Shown: positions 45,498 to 59,334, counted from the stretch's first letter. The stretch: DNA of 64,000 nt from Nymphaea colorata (GCF_008831285.2 NC_045140.1:10476505-10540504), one strand, 5' to 3'. Made by a program: numbers and translations. The notes: a model not told the origin generated them from the letters alone.

Positions 45498-48400
45498 TCG
45501 AAGACCAAATCAAACCTAACAATTGGGTTTTATGGATAAAAATAGATAATTTGACTCTTGGGAGCAATATTTCATTATTTGGAGCATATTTCTTTCATTT
45601 TGACTCTGTTTTCTTTCAAATTTGAACTGCAACTTTTTGGTCCTTGCACAAATACAAACACAGGGATTTAAGCATTACATCTCATCAAAATTACATGAAA
45701 ATGAGGTCAACAAACAAGATTTTCCATGCATTATCAATTGATACCCATATATTTTTCCCATTGTGGATACAATACTCAAATAGGTGTTCATTGCATTGCC
45801 TTTATATTAGATAGTTCAAATCATTTTGTCCCCCCATATAATTGGTATTCACCATGTCAAATATGGAAGCCCCCTTCCTAGCTTTTCAGGCCATCCCGCT
45901 TTTTATGCTCATCCATGCAAAGAACTAATATCCACCTTTAGCAACCTACCTTCATGCAAGAAGCTCAACATTAGGAGACAAAAAAAGGGTTACTAAGGTA
46001 CAAAAAAAAACTCAATTAAAAGAAGTAGGGCTAGGTGCCTGACCAGGATGTCCCTAAGCTCTTTGTCCCCAAGTCCTCTATATTATAGGAGGAGAGAAAT
46101 CCTGGCATTGTAATATGCTTAAGATTCATAGAACTAGGTTATATAAAGAATGACAACAACATAACCATGCCCATGAAGGTATGGTGTTTACTTTCCATCA
46201 TATATTGCAAGGTTTCTTTGACTCTTCTCCACCTCCATACAGGATATGCAGGATATGTATGGTTCTATGTTATTGCAGGTGATGTCTGTTTCTTCAATAG
46301 GGTAAGATGAGTTTTTAACTTTTTTTTTTTCACTTTTGGCTGGGTTATGTTTTGGGATCCCTTAGCATACTTAGCGTATTTCTATTATCCTAGCATGTGT
46401 CCATTTGCTGTTGTACACATTATATAAGTTTTCTATTAATAAAGGTTAGATGTGGTTTACCAATAGGCATTTACCAACATTATGATAAATATTTTTAGTT
46501 TGATTTACTTTATTTTAGATAGCTTGCTTGTTCTATGATTACCAATAGAGTGGTAAATCAACTAGATTTAGGGTTTGACTAAGAGTTAGAAGCAAGTTAT
46601 TGCTAAAGGTATGATGTTACTTGTAGATTGGGCAGAGTACTTGAACAAATATTTGTTAAAAATTGCTTATAACATCTTATATGAACTCCCTAAGCTTGTC
46701 TCAATCAATTTATTTTTAATTGAAAAAAATTGAGTTAGAATGTTAAGTTCAAAATGTTCTTTATTTTTCAAGACATGTGAGATTTGGTTGCTAATATATA
46801 CAAATATTGTTTGTTAAAATAATAACTCACTTGAAACATCAGTAAATAAGTCAAAGGCATCCCAAGAAGAGATGTAAAAACATTATTAGTATTGCAACAA
46901 ACTTATACATTTTCCACTTTCCTGATAATCTTAAAAGCAATCACTTCTAAGAAGAATACATTTATGGTGGTAAGAAAGGTAATTGACTAATGTCAAATTA
47001 CAAACCTTACCATCCAAGGCATTTTTTTATGAAAAGTGGTGAATTTTGTGTGGAACTTTTCTAGACTTTTAATAACTAAATGTTTTGAACTTTTTTTGGT
47101 TAAAAATTGTGAAAATTGTTTTAATTTTTTTTTTCTATCCTAAGTTTGATTATATGTTTGCCACAATTTAGGAATCTAAGGATTTTTCATTTTAGTATTC
47201 TCAATAAGTTGCATATGAAAGTCGTATGAACATAGCCAAAGAAAAATTAGTTGACCATGTCTTTTTTGGGTTAAGATAACATGTTTGACAAAAAGAAAAA
47301 TGATGAATGGTTCTAAGAATCAGTCTTTCAAAATTTGAGAATGCGATATATGAGGATCTAGAGGCAAAGTTAGAAGAGGGGGTTATGAGAGATCTATATA
47401 GTATAATTTTTTCTAAGAAGTCAACATCAAGGGCAAAGTTACAAAAAAACCAATATTTAAGTAAATCTAGGCATGGTAAAATAAATTATTTTTGAAAACA
47501 TAAAAACATGCAATTATTTTAGAAAATACTAGTGGCAAATTGTGAAGAGAATGATTGATATTTGAATAGTGGTTGTTACAACCATTATAAAATACACATG
47601 CTTAAATAACATGATGAATTACTGAAGTTAGAGGTCTAATTGGGTGACCATAAAAGTCAAAGGCAAATGGGCTATTAGATGAAAATGAAATAAAAAAACT
47701 TATTTGATATGCTTATTTGGTAAATTGGTACTTAGTTTACCTCATGATTTAACATTTTAGTTAGCTGATCCAAAAAGGCAATTCAACTTGTTTTTGTGGC
47801 GCAATTCATGATAAGATTGGTGATTTTAAACATTCTCAAACTTCAAAATAAGTTGTTTATAATTGAAATTAAAAAATGTGGATGCATGTGCACTTATAGC
47901 TAACATTGGTAATTAGTTAAAATTGTGGATCTAAGATATAACTCCATTTCTAGTGGAAAAAAAACATAAATAACAGATCACTTGAAATTGTTTATATGCA
48001 CATACTTGTGATTTATTGAGAATGTTACATTGAATAAGAATAAAGATTCTTTTATTATTTACTGATGTTGCATATAAATGAGTTGAGTTTATTCTCTAAA
48101 ATAAAGTGGCTATTTTTAGTTTACTCCAAGCTGCTTTATAATAGCATTTGCAGTTTCATAGCACTTATTCTCACAATATCCATTTGTATATCTAGAGATG
48201 TCAACTTGTTACTTTTTGAAGCATACTCAACACAACTTTATCAATTTGACTATTGATTTTTAGAGAGTACTCCAGTACCTCAATAAAATTAACCCTATAA
48301 AGGGAGATTTCACTTTCATCATGCTCTCAAAATGTTAATTTTTGCTTTAGTAGGACTCTTATCACATTAATAATTTTCCAAAGATAAGTTTGATATGCAT

Positions 48401-48613
48401 TTTTTGTCACATAAGTCTTCACACTCATTTGTGTTACCTTATGATGGATGTTAGGGCCCTAGCATGTATATCAAATATCTTTTTTTTCTTTTTAATTATC
48501 AAATCCTTCTGACACAAATGCTTCTATAATGTATATATTTATATGTTATGGCTAGAAAGGTAACAATATTGACAATAAGGTTTATATTTGCTGGGAATAT
48601 ACACCAACAACCC
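45498..48613. other. AT-rich spacer, no gene recognised
   Basis: Between the hAT right end and arm 2 of the inverted repeat. The longest frames (about 62 codons, for example 47307-47495) lack motifs. I found no transposase homology here on the minus strand, although a full inverted hAT copy would place it here. Confidence 0.4.
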
Positions 48614-50110
48614 TTATATTTATCATATGAAGCTGGATTAAACTTTCATTTTTGGTGGTTTCTTTAGAAATCACAATTGTGAGGTTGACAAGGGCCTCAC
48701 AAGAAATATGCTCTATGAATGGTTTTACTATTAGGATAATAGGTAAACATAGGAGGTCAATGTGCGAGATTCTGCTTCAACAAATTCTACATTGTTCTCC
48801 TTCTCTACTTGAATTGATATCATCTTGCTTTGAAGAATATGTAATTGAAAAATATGCATTTTGACCACAAACTAGTCTATGCCTATCCATTAAAAATAAA
48901 ATAAAAATTAATAAATCAAAATAATATAAGGATCAATGATTTATAATTTGTCTTATATTTTTATAGTTATATTATCAATAACAAATATATTTTAACAATT
49001 ATACTTGCTAAAATATCAGCATAATTATAGACTTTTATCTTATTTCAAACATGTAAAATAATAACTTCTCATGATAAACATACATAACAGTCATAGGCTT
49101 TTGGCTTGTCTCAGCTATCTTTTATCTTAAACAAATACATTCCATCAAAGCATGTAAAGAAAATATTTACCTGGTGGCCTGTCTCAAGTATCTCATGTCC
49201 TAAACAATACCTTCTTTGAAGGCATGTAGAAAGATATATATCAAAATTGTAGGCTTTTAGTCTGTCTTAGTTATTTACTATTATAAACAAATACCTTCTA
49301 CAAAAGCATATAAACCAATATACATATCGTAATTGTAGGTTTTTAGCTTGTCACAGTTTTCTCTTGTCCTAAATGAATACCTTCTATCCAAGCATCTTAC
49401 TTTTAAGAAAATAAATAGCACAATATGTTTAATGTTGTGGAGAATTTGAAACAAAATTATTAGGCTTTGCTCCTTTGTGAATCAAACTACTATCAAATTA
49501 CCAAATTTGTTGTTTAGTATAACTGACAAAACACTTAGAAGTTAATAGATATTTCGTAAGATAAGTATAAAAGATCAAGAGTTCAATATGCATTTCATTA
49601 AAAAAAGAAATGACATGTACAAGTAGTAAGTAATGAACAATTAAAATAATTTCCCACTTATTTCTTTAACTAGTTTAACAAATAACAACTACTTAATGAT
49701 CTAGGTGGGAGGAGTAACTCACTTACAATATCAAAAGTCCAAAGTCATGATCTGAACATCAAAAATTTAGGTTGTCATAGACTATTTATTGCCTTCCACT
49801 CATATTGGACCTTGGAGACTACTAGCTTCAAAATATAAAACATCATCAACACTAACAATCGATAAACAAGATATGAAAATGTTACTTTGAACATCGTCTT
49901 AATAAATAAGCTAAAAGAATCCATACGGCTACGTGAACCCTGACTTGAAATACGTGCACCTCAAAATGTTCAAGCTTACTAAGTGGTCATAATTCATAAG
50001 AGTGATATCATATATTAGAACATCAATCCTGAGCAAACCAAAACACACTTAAGATGATATAAATCCACTTTTTCATGAACTCAAAGTTAATAGTTCAAAT
50101 TTTTAAGAAT
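48614..50110 (-). repeat. Arm 2 of the large inverted repeat (inverted hAT 5' fragment)
   Basis: The reverse complement of this segment follows 41550-43188, as listed for arm 1. It contains neither the transposase-coding part nor a recognisable TIR at its right side, so it is a truncated second copy of the same hAT family in opposite orientation. Confidence 0.85.
49090..49400. repeat. Degenerate tandem repeats of about 80-90 bp
   Basis: The pattern 'ttttggcttgtctcagctat', 'cctaaacaaataccttcta', 'aaagcatgtaa' recurs about four times. The same array, reverse-complemented, lies at about 42420-42780 in arm 1, so it predates the duplication. Confidence 0.75.
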
Positions 50111-50944
50111 GTAAATTGAATTCAATTTGTTTAATTAAACTGAGTTTATATATGCTACACATGATTAAAGACTTTGTGCTAAAGTTGTCAATTCAAACTA
50201 TATCATACGCTTTGAAGTCTAGGAGTCACAAAAGATGGCGACGTCAACCTACTTTTTCCAAGAAAAAAAAGATTCTAGGTAGATGAAATGCAATGGAAGT
50301 CCTCAACCATCTTCAAAATTGAATTCAATTTCTTCATAGAGCTATTCTCTTCCTAAAAACAATATATATAAGTCAATCATGAAAATAATATGAAAATTGT
50401 TGTCAATATTAGATTAGAAAATGAATAATTTAATAAAAATATAAGGGAATAAGGCAATGTCCCTAAGTAAAGAATTTCAGTTATTTTCTTGAAAAGTAAA
50501 AAAAAATATTATTATCTCATTTAATAAAAGACCAACATAAACAGAAACAACTGATTATGTCCCTAAGTGACCTATAGTTGAGTACTGAGATTCGATGTTT
50601 GACCTTGAAGACTTCTGCAATGCAATCCGACTGGGGGTTAGGCCCCTGACCATACTATTGATGAGATGTAAACATAATTGTAAAATTAGTGGACAGAGTA
50701 TACAAAATAAAATGAAAAACCAGAAGCGTTGCATAGAACTATGCACTAGGCGAAAAATACACATTCCATCCATAGAAGTAGGATCCCAATGGAGCAAAAC
50801 ATTGGAGCAAAGCAAGAGAGAGAACCATCCTCATTTCTTTAGAGGGTTTTTGTCAACAAATTTGATGAGGTTTAAACCCTATTCTGCTAGTTGCTAGCAA
50901 TTTTGGTTCGTGCCTCGGAGCTCCATCCACATTGACTTTACCCA
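50111..50944. other. Spacer and possible LINE 3' untranslated sequence
   Basis: AT-rich to 50540, then a more mixed segment whose minus strand resembles LINE 3' sequence. Frames of up to 100 codons overlap on both strands without motifs. Confidence 0.35.
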
Positions 50945-51432
50945 TTTTTTTTTATTAGTGGACAGGACCTGAACGTTTTGCTTATGAATGTTCAACTTCG
51001 ATAAAGTACACTCCGAGCTGGCAGTCTCAAATGATGGAAAGAGGAGAGGAAAGGAAAAGGTAAAGCCAGAAATCGCTTCCTTAATTCGGATTTGTTTATG
51101 TGTGGAAGTTATCACACCAACCTTGAGAAGGCAAGCACTCCTCAAGCTAACGATTTATATCAGAATTTCATTGTTAGACTTGAGGAGAATGTGGCCTGGG
51201 AAAAGGTTAATCCTTTGCCACAGAGTTATCTTCCTTAGCTGATCCGACTTTCAAGTGAGGAAATGGTAGATGAGGCAACACTTATTTCAGGCTCTCACAA
51301 TGTTTTACTAAGGCTGAATGGGAATGTCCTCAATGACCACAACATTTCTCCAAGCCCAAACTTTTCAAACCACCACCAAAAAAGCATACGCTAGCAGCGA
51401 CTAACCCAACCCCTCTTCAAGGATGAAGCAAG

Positions 51433-51648
51433 CTACCAGCCAATTTCTTGAGGAAAAGTCTTCCAAACCTCAAGAGTGACTGAACTCTCGAAGAACAGAT
51501 GTTTGTTGGACTCCTCCGGAGGCAAGCATAGGGGACATCTATTGGGAAGCATAAATCCTTTTCGTTTGAGATTGTCCATGCTACGAAGTTTGTTTTCGCT
51601 TGAGATATAGGCATACCATTGGACACGCCCTTCTAAATATTTTGTCAA
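51433..51648 (-). pseudogene. LINE zinc-binding domain (zf-RVT)
   Basis: MDNLKRKGFMLPNRCPLC, then PEESNKHLFFESSVTLEVW, match the plant LINE zf-RVT consensus, with the CPLC pair kept and the second Cys/His pair degraded (FFES in place of FLHC). Minus strand, downstream of the RT. Confidence 0.88.
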
Positions 51649-51862
51649 GAAGTTTTATCTCAGATTTTTCTTTTCCACCTCTAAGAATCTAGGGAGGTGA
51701 AGAGGGGAATGGAGCTGAACCTAGGCATGACATTTCTTATCAATTGACTCATCAGCATTATGTTGCATTAGATCCTATAATTTTTGTATTTCAAAAAGAT
51801 TGAGTAGCCTTCAAAACGGGAAAGTCCAAGCTAGGGACTTTATGCATCAAGATGCCCTCCCC

Positions 51863-53270
51863 CTAGTCTTCCAGCCACACCCGAGCTGAGGAACCGTCCT
51901 CCACAACCCATTTTGCATCCCTTTTGATGGCTTTCCATCTCCATTTTAAGCCATTCCAGAACCAAGAGTCGCTGGCTTTACAATTAAGCGTCCAAATGTT
52001 GTAATTTTTAAGATATTTTTCCAAGACAAGATCAGCCCGCGACGCCTTCAAGTGACCAATCTGTAGCACTATAGCACCAAGCAAGCTTGGTTCATGGTTG
52101 ACAAACCCCTCAAAGCCCACACCGCTCTTAGCTTTGGGCCGACAAAGTTCTTTTAGGCAACTAGATGATGTTTATGGCAATCTAGATTGGAACATCATAG
52201 AAAGTTTGCCGCAAGAGATTAAGTGCCTTGATGAAGTCGCTAGGGAGTTTGAAGGGGCGACAACAGAAGAAGATGAGTGGCATTAAATTGGCTTGGATCA
52301 GACACAATATGCCCGTATTGAAAAGTGATGTAGCTTTCCACGCCACAAGCTTTATTTGGGCTTTAAGAAAGAGGGGTTGGTAAAGGTTGAGATCAGTTGG
52401 CCTATGAACAATAGAAGCCCCAAATATTTGAGTGGGAGATTGACTAGGGGCCACCCGTGATGTCTGTTGATAAGCCTCTCATTCTTTTGTAGCATTAAAG
52501 GTCACCATTCCAGATTTGGAGGCATTCACTTTTAAACAGTTATGATTTTGAAATCTCCGTTGATTGCTTTAATTTCCAAGAAGAACTCGACCTTGACAAC
52601 TTCATGGGCCATAATCACTTTGTCATGCAATTTTCTTCCCTTGGTGAAAGCCCTCTGGGAGTCGACAGTAAGTCTAGAAAGGATAGTAGTCATGCGACTG
52701 CAGATAACTTTGCTAATGAATTTGTATAGAGTATTGCACAATGCAATAGGCCTAAGGTCATTAAACGATTTGGTGCTCTAATGCTTGGGCATAAGAACCA
52801 GATGTGATTTGACTAGCCTGCCTGATTCCAAGAAACCTTTGATAGCTTTGGTGACTTCTTTGCTAACAATATGCCAGTAGTGTTGGTAGAATGTGGAGAA
52901 CCCATCTAGGCAAGGTATGCTATCTGCCTTGAAGCAAAAAATTCCCTGTTTGATCTCTAAATTCGAGACTAAGGCCATAAATTGCTGATTTTCCTCACTG
53001 GACTTTGTGGGGCCTGGAGTTAAAAAATCAAACATGGACCCAGTGGCCTCGTCTTCACATAGGAGGGCCTTAAAAAATTTAGTGCACTCTTTAGTGATTT
53101 GAAGCTGGGAATCAATAGTAAGATCCCCCAAAGAGATGATGGATGGGGACTGTTTATCTATCCTTCCTGAGGCAACCCACTGATAAAACGTTGTGTTTCT
53201 GTCACCATTTTTCAGCCAATTGATTCTAGCATTTTGGACCTAAGGCATCTCCTTATCTTTCATCGCAGCT
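51863..53270 (-). pseudogene. LINE reverse transcriptase, broken
   Basis: From 53270 downward: ARINWLKNGDRNTTFY, the EIKQGIFCFKADSIPCLDGF block (usually APGPDG), VSKEVTKAIKGFLESGRL, YKFISKVICSRMTTILSRL, QRAFTKGRKLHDKVIMAHE, then IFFCRPFKLPSDFIKALNLL about 52200-52260 and DLVLEKYLKNYNIW at about 52020. Frames change several times. The FADD catalytic box expected just before IFFC is not readable. Clearly a dead plant LINE RT. Confidence 0.88.
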
Positions 53271-53470
53271 TGGAATTCTAATCTGATACAACATTCAAGA
53301 TCTGCAAGGAAGTGATCACCACTGTCAAGCCTGGCTTGGACATTGTCAAGCCCTTTTTGTAGGGAAGAATTTTTTCAAATATGTTACCATAGTGCAATCG
53401 GTTCCAAGTTGATAGCTTGCTTTGTGTGATCTCTAGCTTGCCCAAGAGCGGACAAAGGCGAACCCTAAAC

Positions 53471-54381
53471 CTCTGTAGTTCCAGCCTTCCCTAATATATC
53501 CTTCACATTCCTCCCTCAAGCCATTATGAGTTATAACTCCCAATTTTTATACTCAAAGAATGGAAGAATTGATATTAGGTGATCACTCAATGTTTCATAG
53601 AAATTGCAATAGAAACCAAATTATATTCCTAATAACCTTGGTGTGTAACGATGATTGTCAAAGTATCTAGGAGTCCTTCAGTGGAGCCAGTCTGGCCCCC
53701 ATGGCCCAAGCTGCCTTCAGGAATTATGAACCAAAAACGAACAGCTGAACAGGGCTACATGAACATTATAGCATGCCTTTAGGAATTATGGAAACTGAAA
53801 AGGAATACCCAAACATGGTTACATGAACATTATAACATCTGGCAAGTGGCAACAATAGCATCAACATCAAGTCTTCAACAAAAAAAAAAAAAAAAAAAGT
53901 AGGAGCCTAGGAGTAATGGAAATGGAGACTTCTGTTCAAGCCTTCATGGTGAAAACAGAACGAACATTCATCATTCATTCTCACCAATAAAATTGAGGAA
54001 GTCCAATTATTTCATTTTACAAATTAGTAAGTAAAAAATATCTATTAAATTTATTTGACAGCAGCATGAAACCTCTTATAGAAGTGGAACATGTTTCATG
54101 TATCTGCCCCAGAAATTGGAATAAACTCATACAACCTTATGTTACAACATTCCTAAACCTACTCTAATTTTTGACTTAGATTCATGGAACCGTAAAAAAA
54201 CCTGCTGTTACCAAAGGGCCCAAAAGAACACGGGATAGTAGTTGGACTCCTCTTTCGGCATGAGCGACCAATGCCAAAAACAGGACTCTGTTAAAGAGAG
54301 AGTGAGAGTGAGAGATGAAAACGAATTCAACTAAAATAAAATCATCCAAACAATAGTAGATGTCAACAGAAACAGAAATTC

Positions 54382-54449
<68 letters not shown>

Positions 54450-54514
54450 GAAATTCAAAAGAGAGAGAGAGAGAGAGAGAGCTTTATATATAGAAATGAA
54501 AAAGATGTCTAAAA
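53471..54514. other. Intergenic with poly(A) and (GA)n runs
   Basis: A run of about 19 A at 53880-53898 and two (GA)n tracts (54383-54445 and 54460-54481), each preceded by the same 'gaaacagaaattcaaaagag' word. No gene. Confidence 0.5.
54383..54481. repeat. Two (GA)n microsatellites with a duplicated leader word
   Basis: About 31 and 11 GA units. The shared 20-base leader before each tract indicates a local duplication of leader plus repeat. Confidence 0.95.
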
Positions 54515-54520
54515 TTTATT
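54515..54520 (-). promoter_or_regulatory. Candidate poly(A) signal of the GDSL gene
   Basis: AATAAA on the minus strand about 400 bases beyond the stop codon at 54924. Candidate only. Confidence 0.3.
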
Positions 54521-54923
54521 AAATGAACATCAATGGATGCTGAACGACATAAATGAGACATCAGTGTATCTTTAGATAAAACACAATTACGCACGTCCGA
54601 AGCAGAGTTACACGTGATCTCCCGATCATAATGCAGGATGGGCAGGTGAACAACTTTATGAATATCAACCGCCAATCCAAGCTGGGGCCGGGGCGACCCG
54701 CTACAAAAATCTTCCAACAGTAACTAATGAGCAGCTGCAGCTTCTTTGAAGCGAACAAACTAAACCTTCATTTCAAAGAAGAAGTGATCTGCCTAACCAA
54801 TAACCAACTCTAGTGAAGAATACAAATGCTACCTCTCTCTCTGTATATAGATCTCTCTTGATCTCAAAATCTCTCTCTGTATTTAATATGGTGGGGCTGG
54901 AGCAGTCATGTCTTCCCCTTGAG

Positions 54924-55228
54924 TTACAGTCTTGCTAGTTCGAGAAGGCCAACTGGTTGGCACGCAGATTGTTGGCCGCTGTAGCAGCTTTGGGCAATGA
55001 TCTTGTGTACAGCTTGGGTTGGGTGGAAGGCGTCCCAGAACACGTGCTGGTCCCTGTCTTCACATGGCTTCTCCAAGGGCAGGCAGGTCAGAGCCCCGCC
55101 ATACATCCCAACTCCACAGCACGCCCTGTTTGACACTGTGAACCCTACAACATCACCCAACCAACACCATTAAATAAAACTCATATATAAATACAAATCC
55201 TACATTCAGCTAGCAGATTTGAACTCCC

Positions 55229-55268
<40 letters not shown>

Positions 55269-57803
55269 GAAACATATTCCAAATCATGAACGATATTAAA
55301 TGAGCCATAGTGCATTCAACTGATGAATTTTATACTTCTTAACATATACCCCAGAAAGAAAGGATGCCAAAAATGTAAGAGAAGTAGTGAGATGCAATAC
55401 GTACCATACATTGCAGGATTGTCAACTATGTTCATGAAGGTATCGTAGACATTATAGTGGACGAAGGTGGAGCCTGGGAGGGTGGAATTGATGTTTTTTA
55501 CAAGCTCAAACAACTGGGTGTTGAACGCCGAGATTGCCTGGTTTACGTGGTCGACGCATTGCCCGTTGGTGTCGGCCTTGGCGAGTTGGCTGGGCATGCA
55601 CCCAAGAGGGCCAACATTGACCACCACGATCTTCCTTGCACCTAAACTGTAAAGTCTCTGCATGAACAAGCACCACAAGTTCAAGGAAGGAAGAAAGGGT
55701 TTGATGGTCCAACCAGTACTAACGCTGCCTGTTCAATTGGGGAAATTTATTTGTTTAGTTTTCGTAGGTGAAACTTAATAATGTGATAGTCCCGCTTAAT
55801 TTAATAAGCTGAGACATCGTATCAAAAACTAGATTGAATTAATCTACGAGTTAAAAGACTAAAATACCCCTAACGGAAAAGAGGAAAAAGGAAAAGATGC
55901 TCCTTCTGTAATAACAAATTTGGAAAAGCAAAAAAGTTAACTTTTTCGACAAAGACAAAAACACCCTCAAAACAGAAAGAAATTACCCTGCTAAGAAGGG
56001 TAAAACGCCACTAGCATGTTAAAGTTAATCAGATCCCCGAGTTCTAAATTATGGATTGTAACTTGGGGACAAGGCTGAGTTTGACGATATATGGTCAATT
56101 ACCAACATTTTTTTTTTTTTTTTCAGAGGTTGTTTGATTATTCTGGATTTGAAATCCATGACAAAAGATTTTTGTGGAATTAAGGATTCTAGGTCAAAGC
56201 TATAATCTACATTTAAGATCCATATTTTTACTTTTTGCATTGAAAAAAAGTCGGATTTAAAATCCCGACAATTAAATTTACAGTACTTGAATTTTGAGGA
56301 TCTCAAAACCCAAAACTGTCAAACACCCCTTTACTTGACAATTTATTGAAAGGCTAGCTGAGGCTAGATCAAGCAACTGATTGGTGCTGATAAAAAATGA
56401 AGATAAGGAAGGAAGCAGAAGTACCTGGAGCTGCCGGGTAATGACCTGAACCAAGATTTGGCCGTAGGTGTGAGGGTCGTAGAGCCGGCTGGAGGGATAC
56501 AACTTGGGCATGAGGTAGTTGTTGATGTAGTCATTGCTGCCGAAGACCACAATGTACATCGATTTAGCGAGGTAATCGGAGAGCGCCTGAGGGTCTTGAA
56601 AGAACGGCGAATACTCCAAAGCAATGGTCTTTTCAAACAGCGTCAACTGCTGATTAAACGTAATCCTCGCCACCTGCGTTAATTATGAAAGTTCATGTCG
56701 CCCATACTTAAAAAGCACACAATAATGGTGGACAACTTAATTATAGGTAGAGATTCTATGGCGATTCGCTGTCCCAAAACACAAGAACACCTAAATGTGG
56801 CACCAAAATACTGAAAAGAGGCCAAATTGGAGATCAGGTCAACACATGAATAGTGTAGTCAACCTCTCCCTCTCTCTATATATATATATAACATAGAATT
56901 TGTAGATTTCTCCGTCCGGTGTAGACGGAAAAATTATGTTTTATTTAAAAAACTTTTTTTACTGCCATGGCTTTTCCAATAGTAGCAGGAGTTATTGTGA
57001 TAGCAAAGGCAACTATCAGAGTAGCAGCGTAGGAAACTTAAATGCTATTTACTCATGCGTCAGAACGACGGCCGACTAACTACGACAGCAAGTGCAGGCG
57101 TTAATGTTGGCAGCGTGTGCGGATTCGTGTGCCGTTTGGGGAACTGGAAAGGTGCAGAGACATGGCTGACCAATGGTGTGGCCTAATGTGCACTGTTTAG
57201 AGTGGAAGGGAACACTTTTAGTTCGGCCATGATCTACCTTCTCTATCTTCATTGGCAACTGCTGTATTAGGAAGAATTTTGTGTAATACCACAACCAAGG
57301 GGCAGAAAGCAGAATGTCTTAACTTGGTCAAATGAACCCATATGCTGTTTATTTTAAAATTCAGACGACCTCAGTGTTGCAAAGGGTGATCTAAGAATCA
57401 AGTACATATATGAAGTTCTTTTGGCTCGTAAAACTTTATCTATATATGTCCAAAAAAATATTATATTGAGTTTGTTGTTATTTTTATGTACAATAAGGTC
57501 ACATTTGCTAAGTCAGTTTTTGAAACTCATAAGTGACTGATAATGCCTGATCTTCAAATATGCTAGAAGGAAAACAAAAGTAAACATAAGAAGAGGAAAA
57601 GATCTGGAAAATTCGATGTTCAAATTGAAGTTTATTATCTAAAAAAAAAGTTACAAGCACATGTCAATTTAGAAACCTTACAAAATCTAATTTGTCCATT
57701 CAATTTACATAAACTGCGGAGCCATGTTTATTCATATATACAGTTTGATTTATTAAAAACAGTACTCATATCATAGTAATTAAAAGCCAGGGAACAAGAT
57801 TTT

Positions 57804-57874
<71 letters not shown>

Positions 57875-58507
57875 CTCATTAGCTTCAAACTATCGTTAAA
57901 TGGCAATATGTGATTTCTTTTATTATATATGTTTAAGCCAAATATCCATGTTAGAGATCAAGCTTAATTAAGTAGTATGTGCTCAAAGTAACAACGAGAA
58001 GGAGGAGGAAGACTTGGATGTGTAATTACATAGTTGGCTCCAGTTTCTTCCAAGATCCCCGCCGCTGCAGAAGCAAAGCTTATTCCCTTGAGCATATTCA
58101 GCCCTTTCAATTTAGCTTCTAAGTAGGGTGGCACCAGCGGCAAGCCCAACGACATGGCTGCAGTGATCGGAAAAGTTGATTAGGCAAGTGAAGAACACGA
58201 AGGTAAACATGCTGATGAACTACCAACGAAGAAAAAGCTAGAGATGGCTAAAAGATATAGCATGTATACCTCCATAATCGACCACAGTAAGGCCATTAGT
58301 GAAGCGGCCAGTTGGGTAGCCGAAATCAATGCCGTAAGGTGGGTAGTTCGCCCGGGCGACGGACGGAATGTAGTTGTTGTTGCCGACGTCTATCAACGAG
58401 TCGCCAAATATGAACAAAGCCGGTACGAGCTCCTGGCTTAGGACTCCATTGATGAACTGAAGGAGAGGTAGAAGAAGCACAGAGAGTGCAACCCTGCTGC
58501 TCCCCAT
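54924..58507 (-). CDS. GDSL esterase/lipase (SGNH hydrolase), complete, 5 exons
   Basis: Plant GDSL esterases are secreted SGNH hydrolases acting on lipid or cell-wall/cutin esters; the substrate cannot be read from sequence. Exons are 58507-58270, 58157-58030, 56673-56425, 55657-55405 and 55144-54924. All junctions are GT/AG with matching phases, giving 362 residues, normal for the family. A signal peptide ([16 protein letters not shown], then QFINGVLSQ) precedes block [16 protein letters not shown] with the nucleophile Ser. Block II glycine is in [10 protein letters not shown], block III is [12 protein letters not shown], and block V is [13 protein letters not shown] with the catalytic Asp and His. 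The C-terminal [15 protein letters not shown] is typical of the family. Exon 2 ends at a weaker donor (TAT|GTAATT), but the join to VARITFNQQ fits homologues. Intron 2 is 1.4 kb and carries a long (TA)n. Confidence 0.95.
55229..55268. repeat. (TA)n(TG)n microsatellite in GDSL intron 4
   Basis: Compound dinucleotide repeat between exons 4 and 5. Confidence 0.95.
57807..57873. repeat. (TA)n microsatellite in GDSL intron 2
   Basis: About 33 TA units, the longest TA run in the window. Confidence 0.95.
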
Positions 58508-58561
58508 TTTATGCTTTCTTTAGATCTCCCTCTCTCCCTCTCTTTTTCTCACACCTTTCTT

Positions 58562-58568
58562 CTTATAG
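58562..58568 (-). promoter_or_regulatory. TATA box of the GDSL gene
   Basis: CTATAAG on the minus strand about 55 bases upstream of the start codon, predicting a short leader of roughly 25 bases. CT-rich sequence surrounds it. Confidence 0.5.
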
Positions 58569-59070
58569 CTGCCACGGCTGCATCCTTGTCTGTATTCATG
58601 GAAGACCAACGTGTACACTCATTGTATTGAGGAAGCAACAAGAAAAGTGAAGGGAACCCTCATTCTTTAATGTTGGTGCATTAATGGAATTAGTTGTGAG
58701 GTTGATGACACCATCTTGTTCAATTCGTACTCTGCGCATCACTCACGATTCAGCTGGCACTCATTTTAAATAAAGAGTATTTTAAATAAAATGTATAACC
58801 TTAACGTGTTTATGAATTATAAACGGTAACTTAATACAAATCCTGTTTTAGTTCAAGTTATTTTATAAAAGATTTGATTTACTACTATCAAAATTTTGAT
58901 TGTTATATGAGTTTTTTATTTTTTTATTATTAAAAAAACATTATTAAAGCAAAAAATGACTAGCTTAGATCACATCTATAAGGTTAAATTGCAAAAAAAA
59001 AATTTCAATATTTAGTTTTTAATGGGTGTGGTTTTTGTCTCTTACCCAAGTGGATTGATGTTTATCAATA

Positions 59071-59109
<39 letters not shown>

Positions 59110-59334
59110 TAAAAAATATTTCAAGAAAGTTATTATGTTTTATAAAGTGTGTTTTAGTCCTTTCTAAAATTGCAGCATGAAGTTTTTTATCACAATCCAA
59201 GTTTAACCGGATTCTTAAATAAGAAACATAAGTTTGCGCCGGATTTTTGAGGTACTAGTCAAAATTTGAGGTTGGTTTCAGCGGATCATACCAGTCTCCT
59301 GATCCAAGTTTGAGCAGGATTATGCTAAATGCGT

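Larger units (their letters stand above)
50945..53470 (-). mobile_element. LINE (non-LTR retrotransposon), 5'-truncated and decayed
   Basis: On the minus strand a plant LINE RT is followed by the RT-associated zinc-binding domain. The minus strand has an A9 run at about 50948-50956 that may be the tail, which sets the tentative 3' end. The endonuclease (APE) domain and ORF1 are missing, so the copy is 5'-truncated near 53470. Frameshifts and stops occur throughout. Confidence 0.8.
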
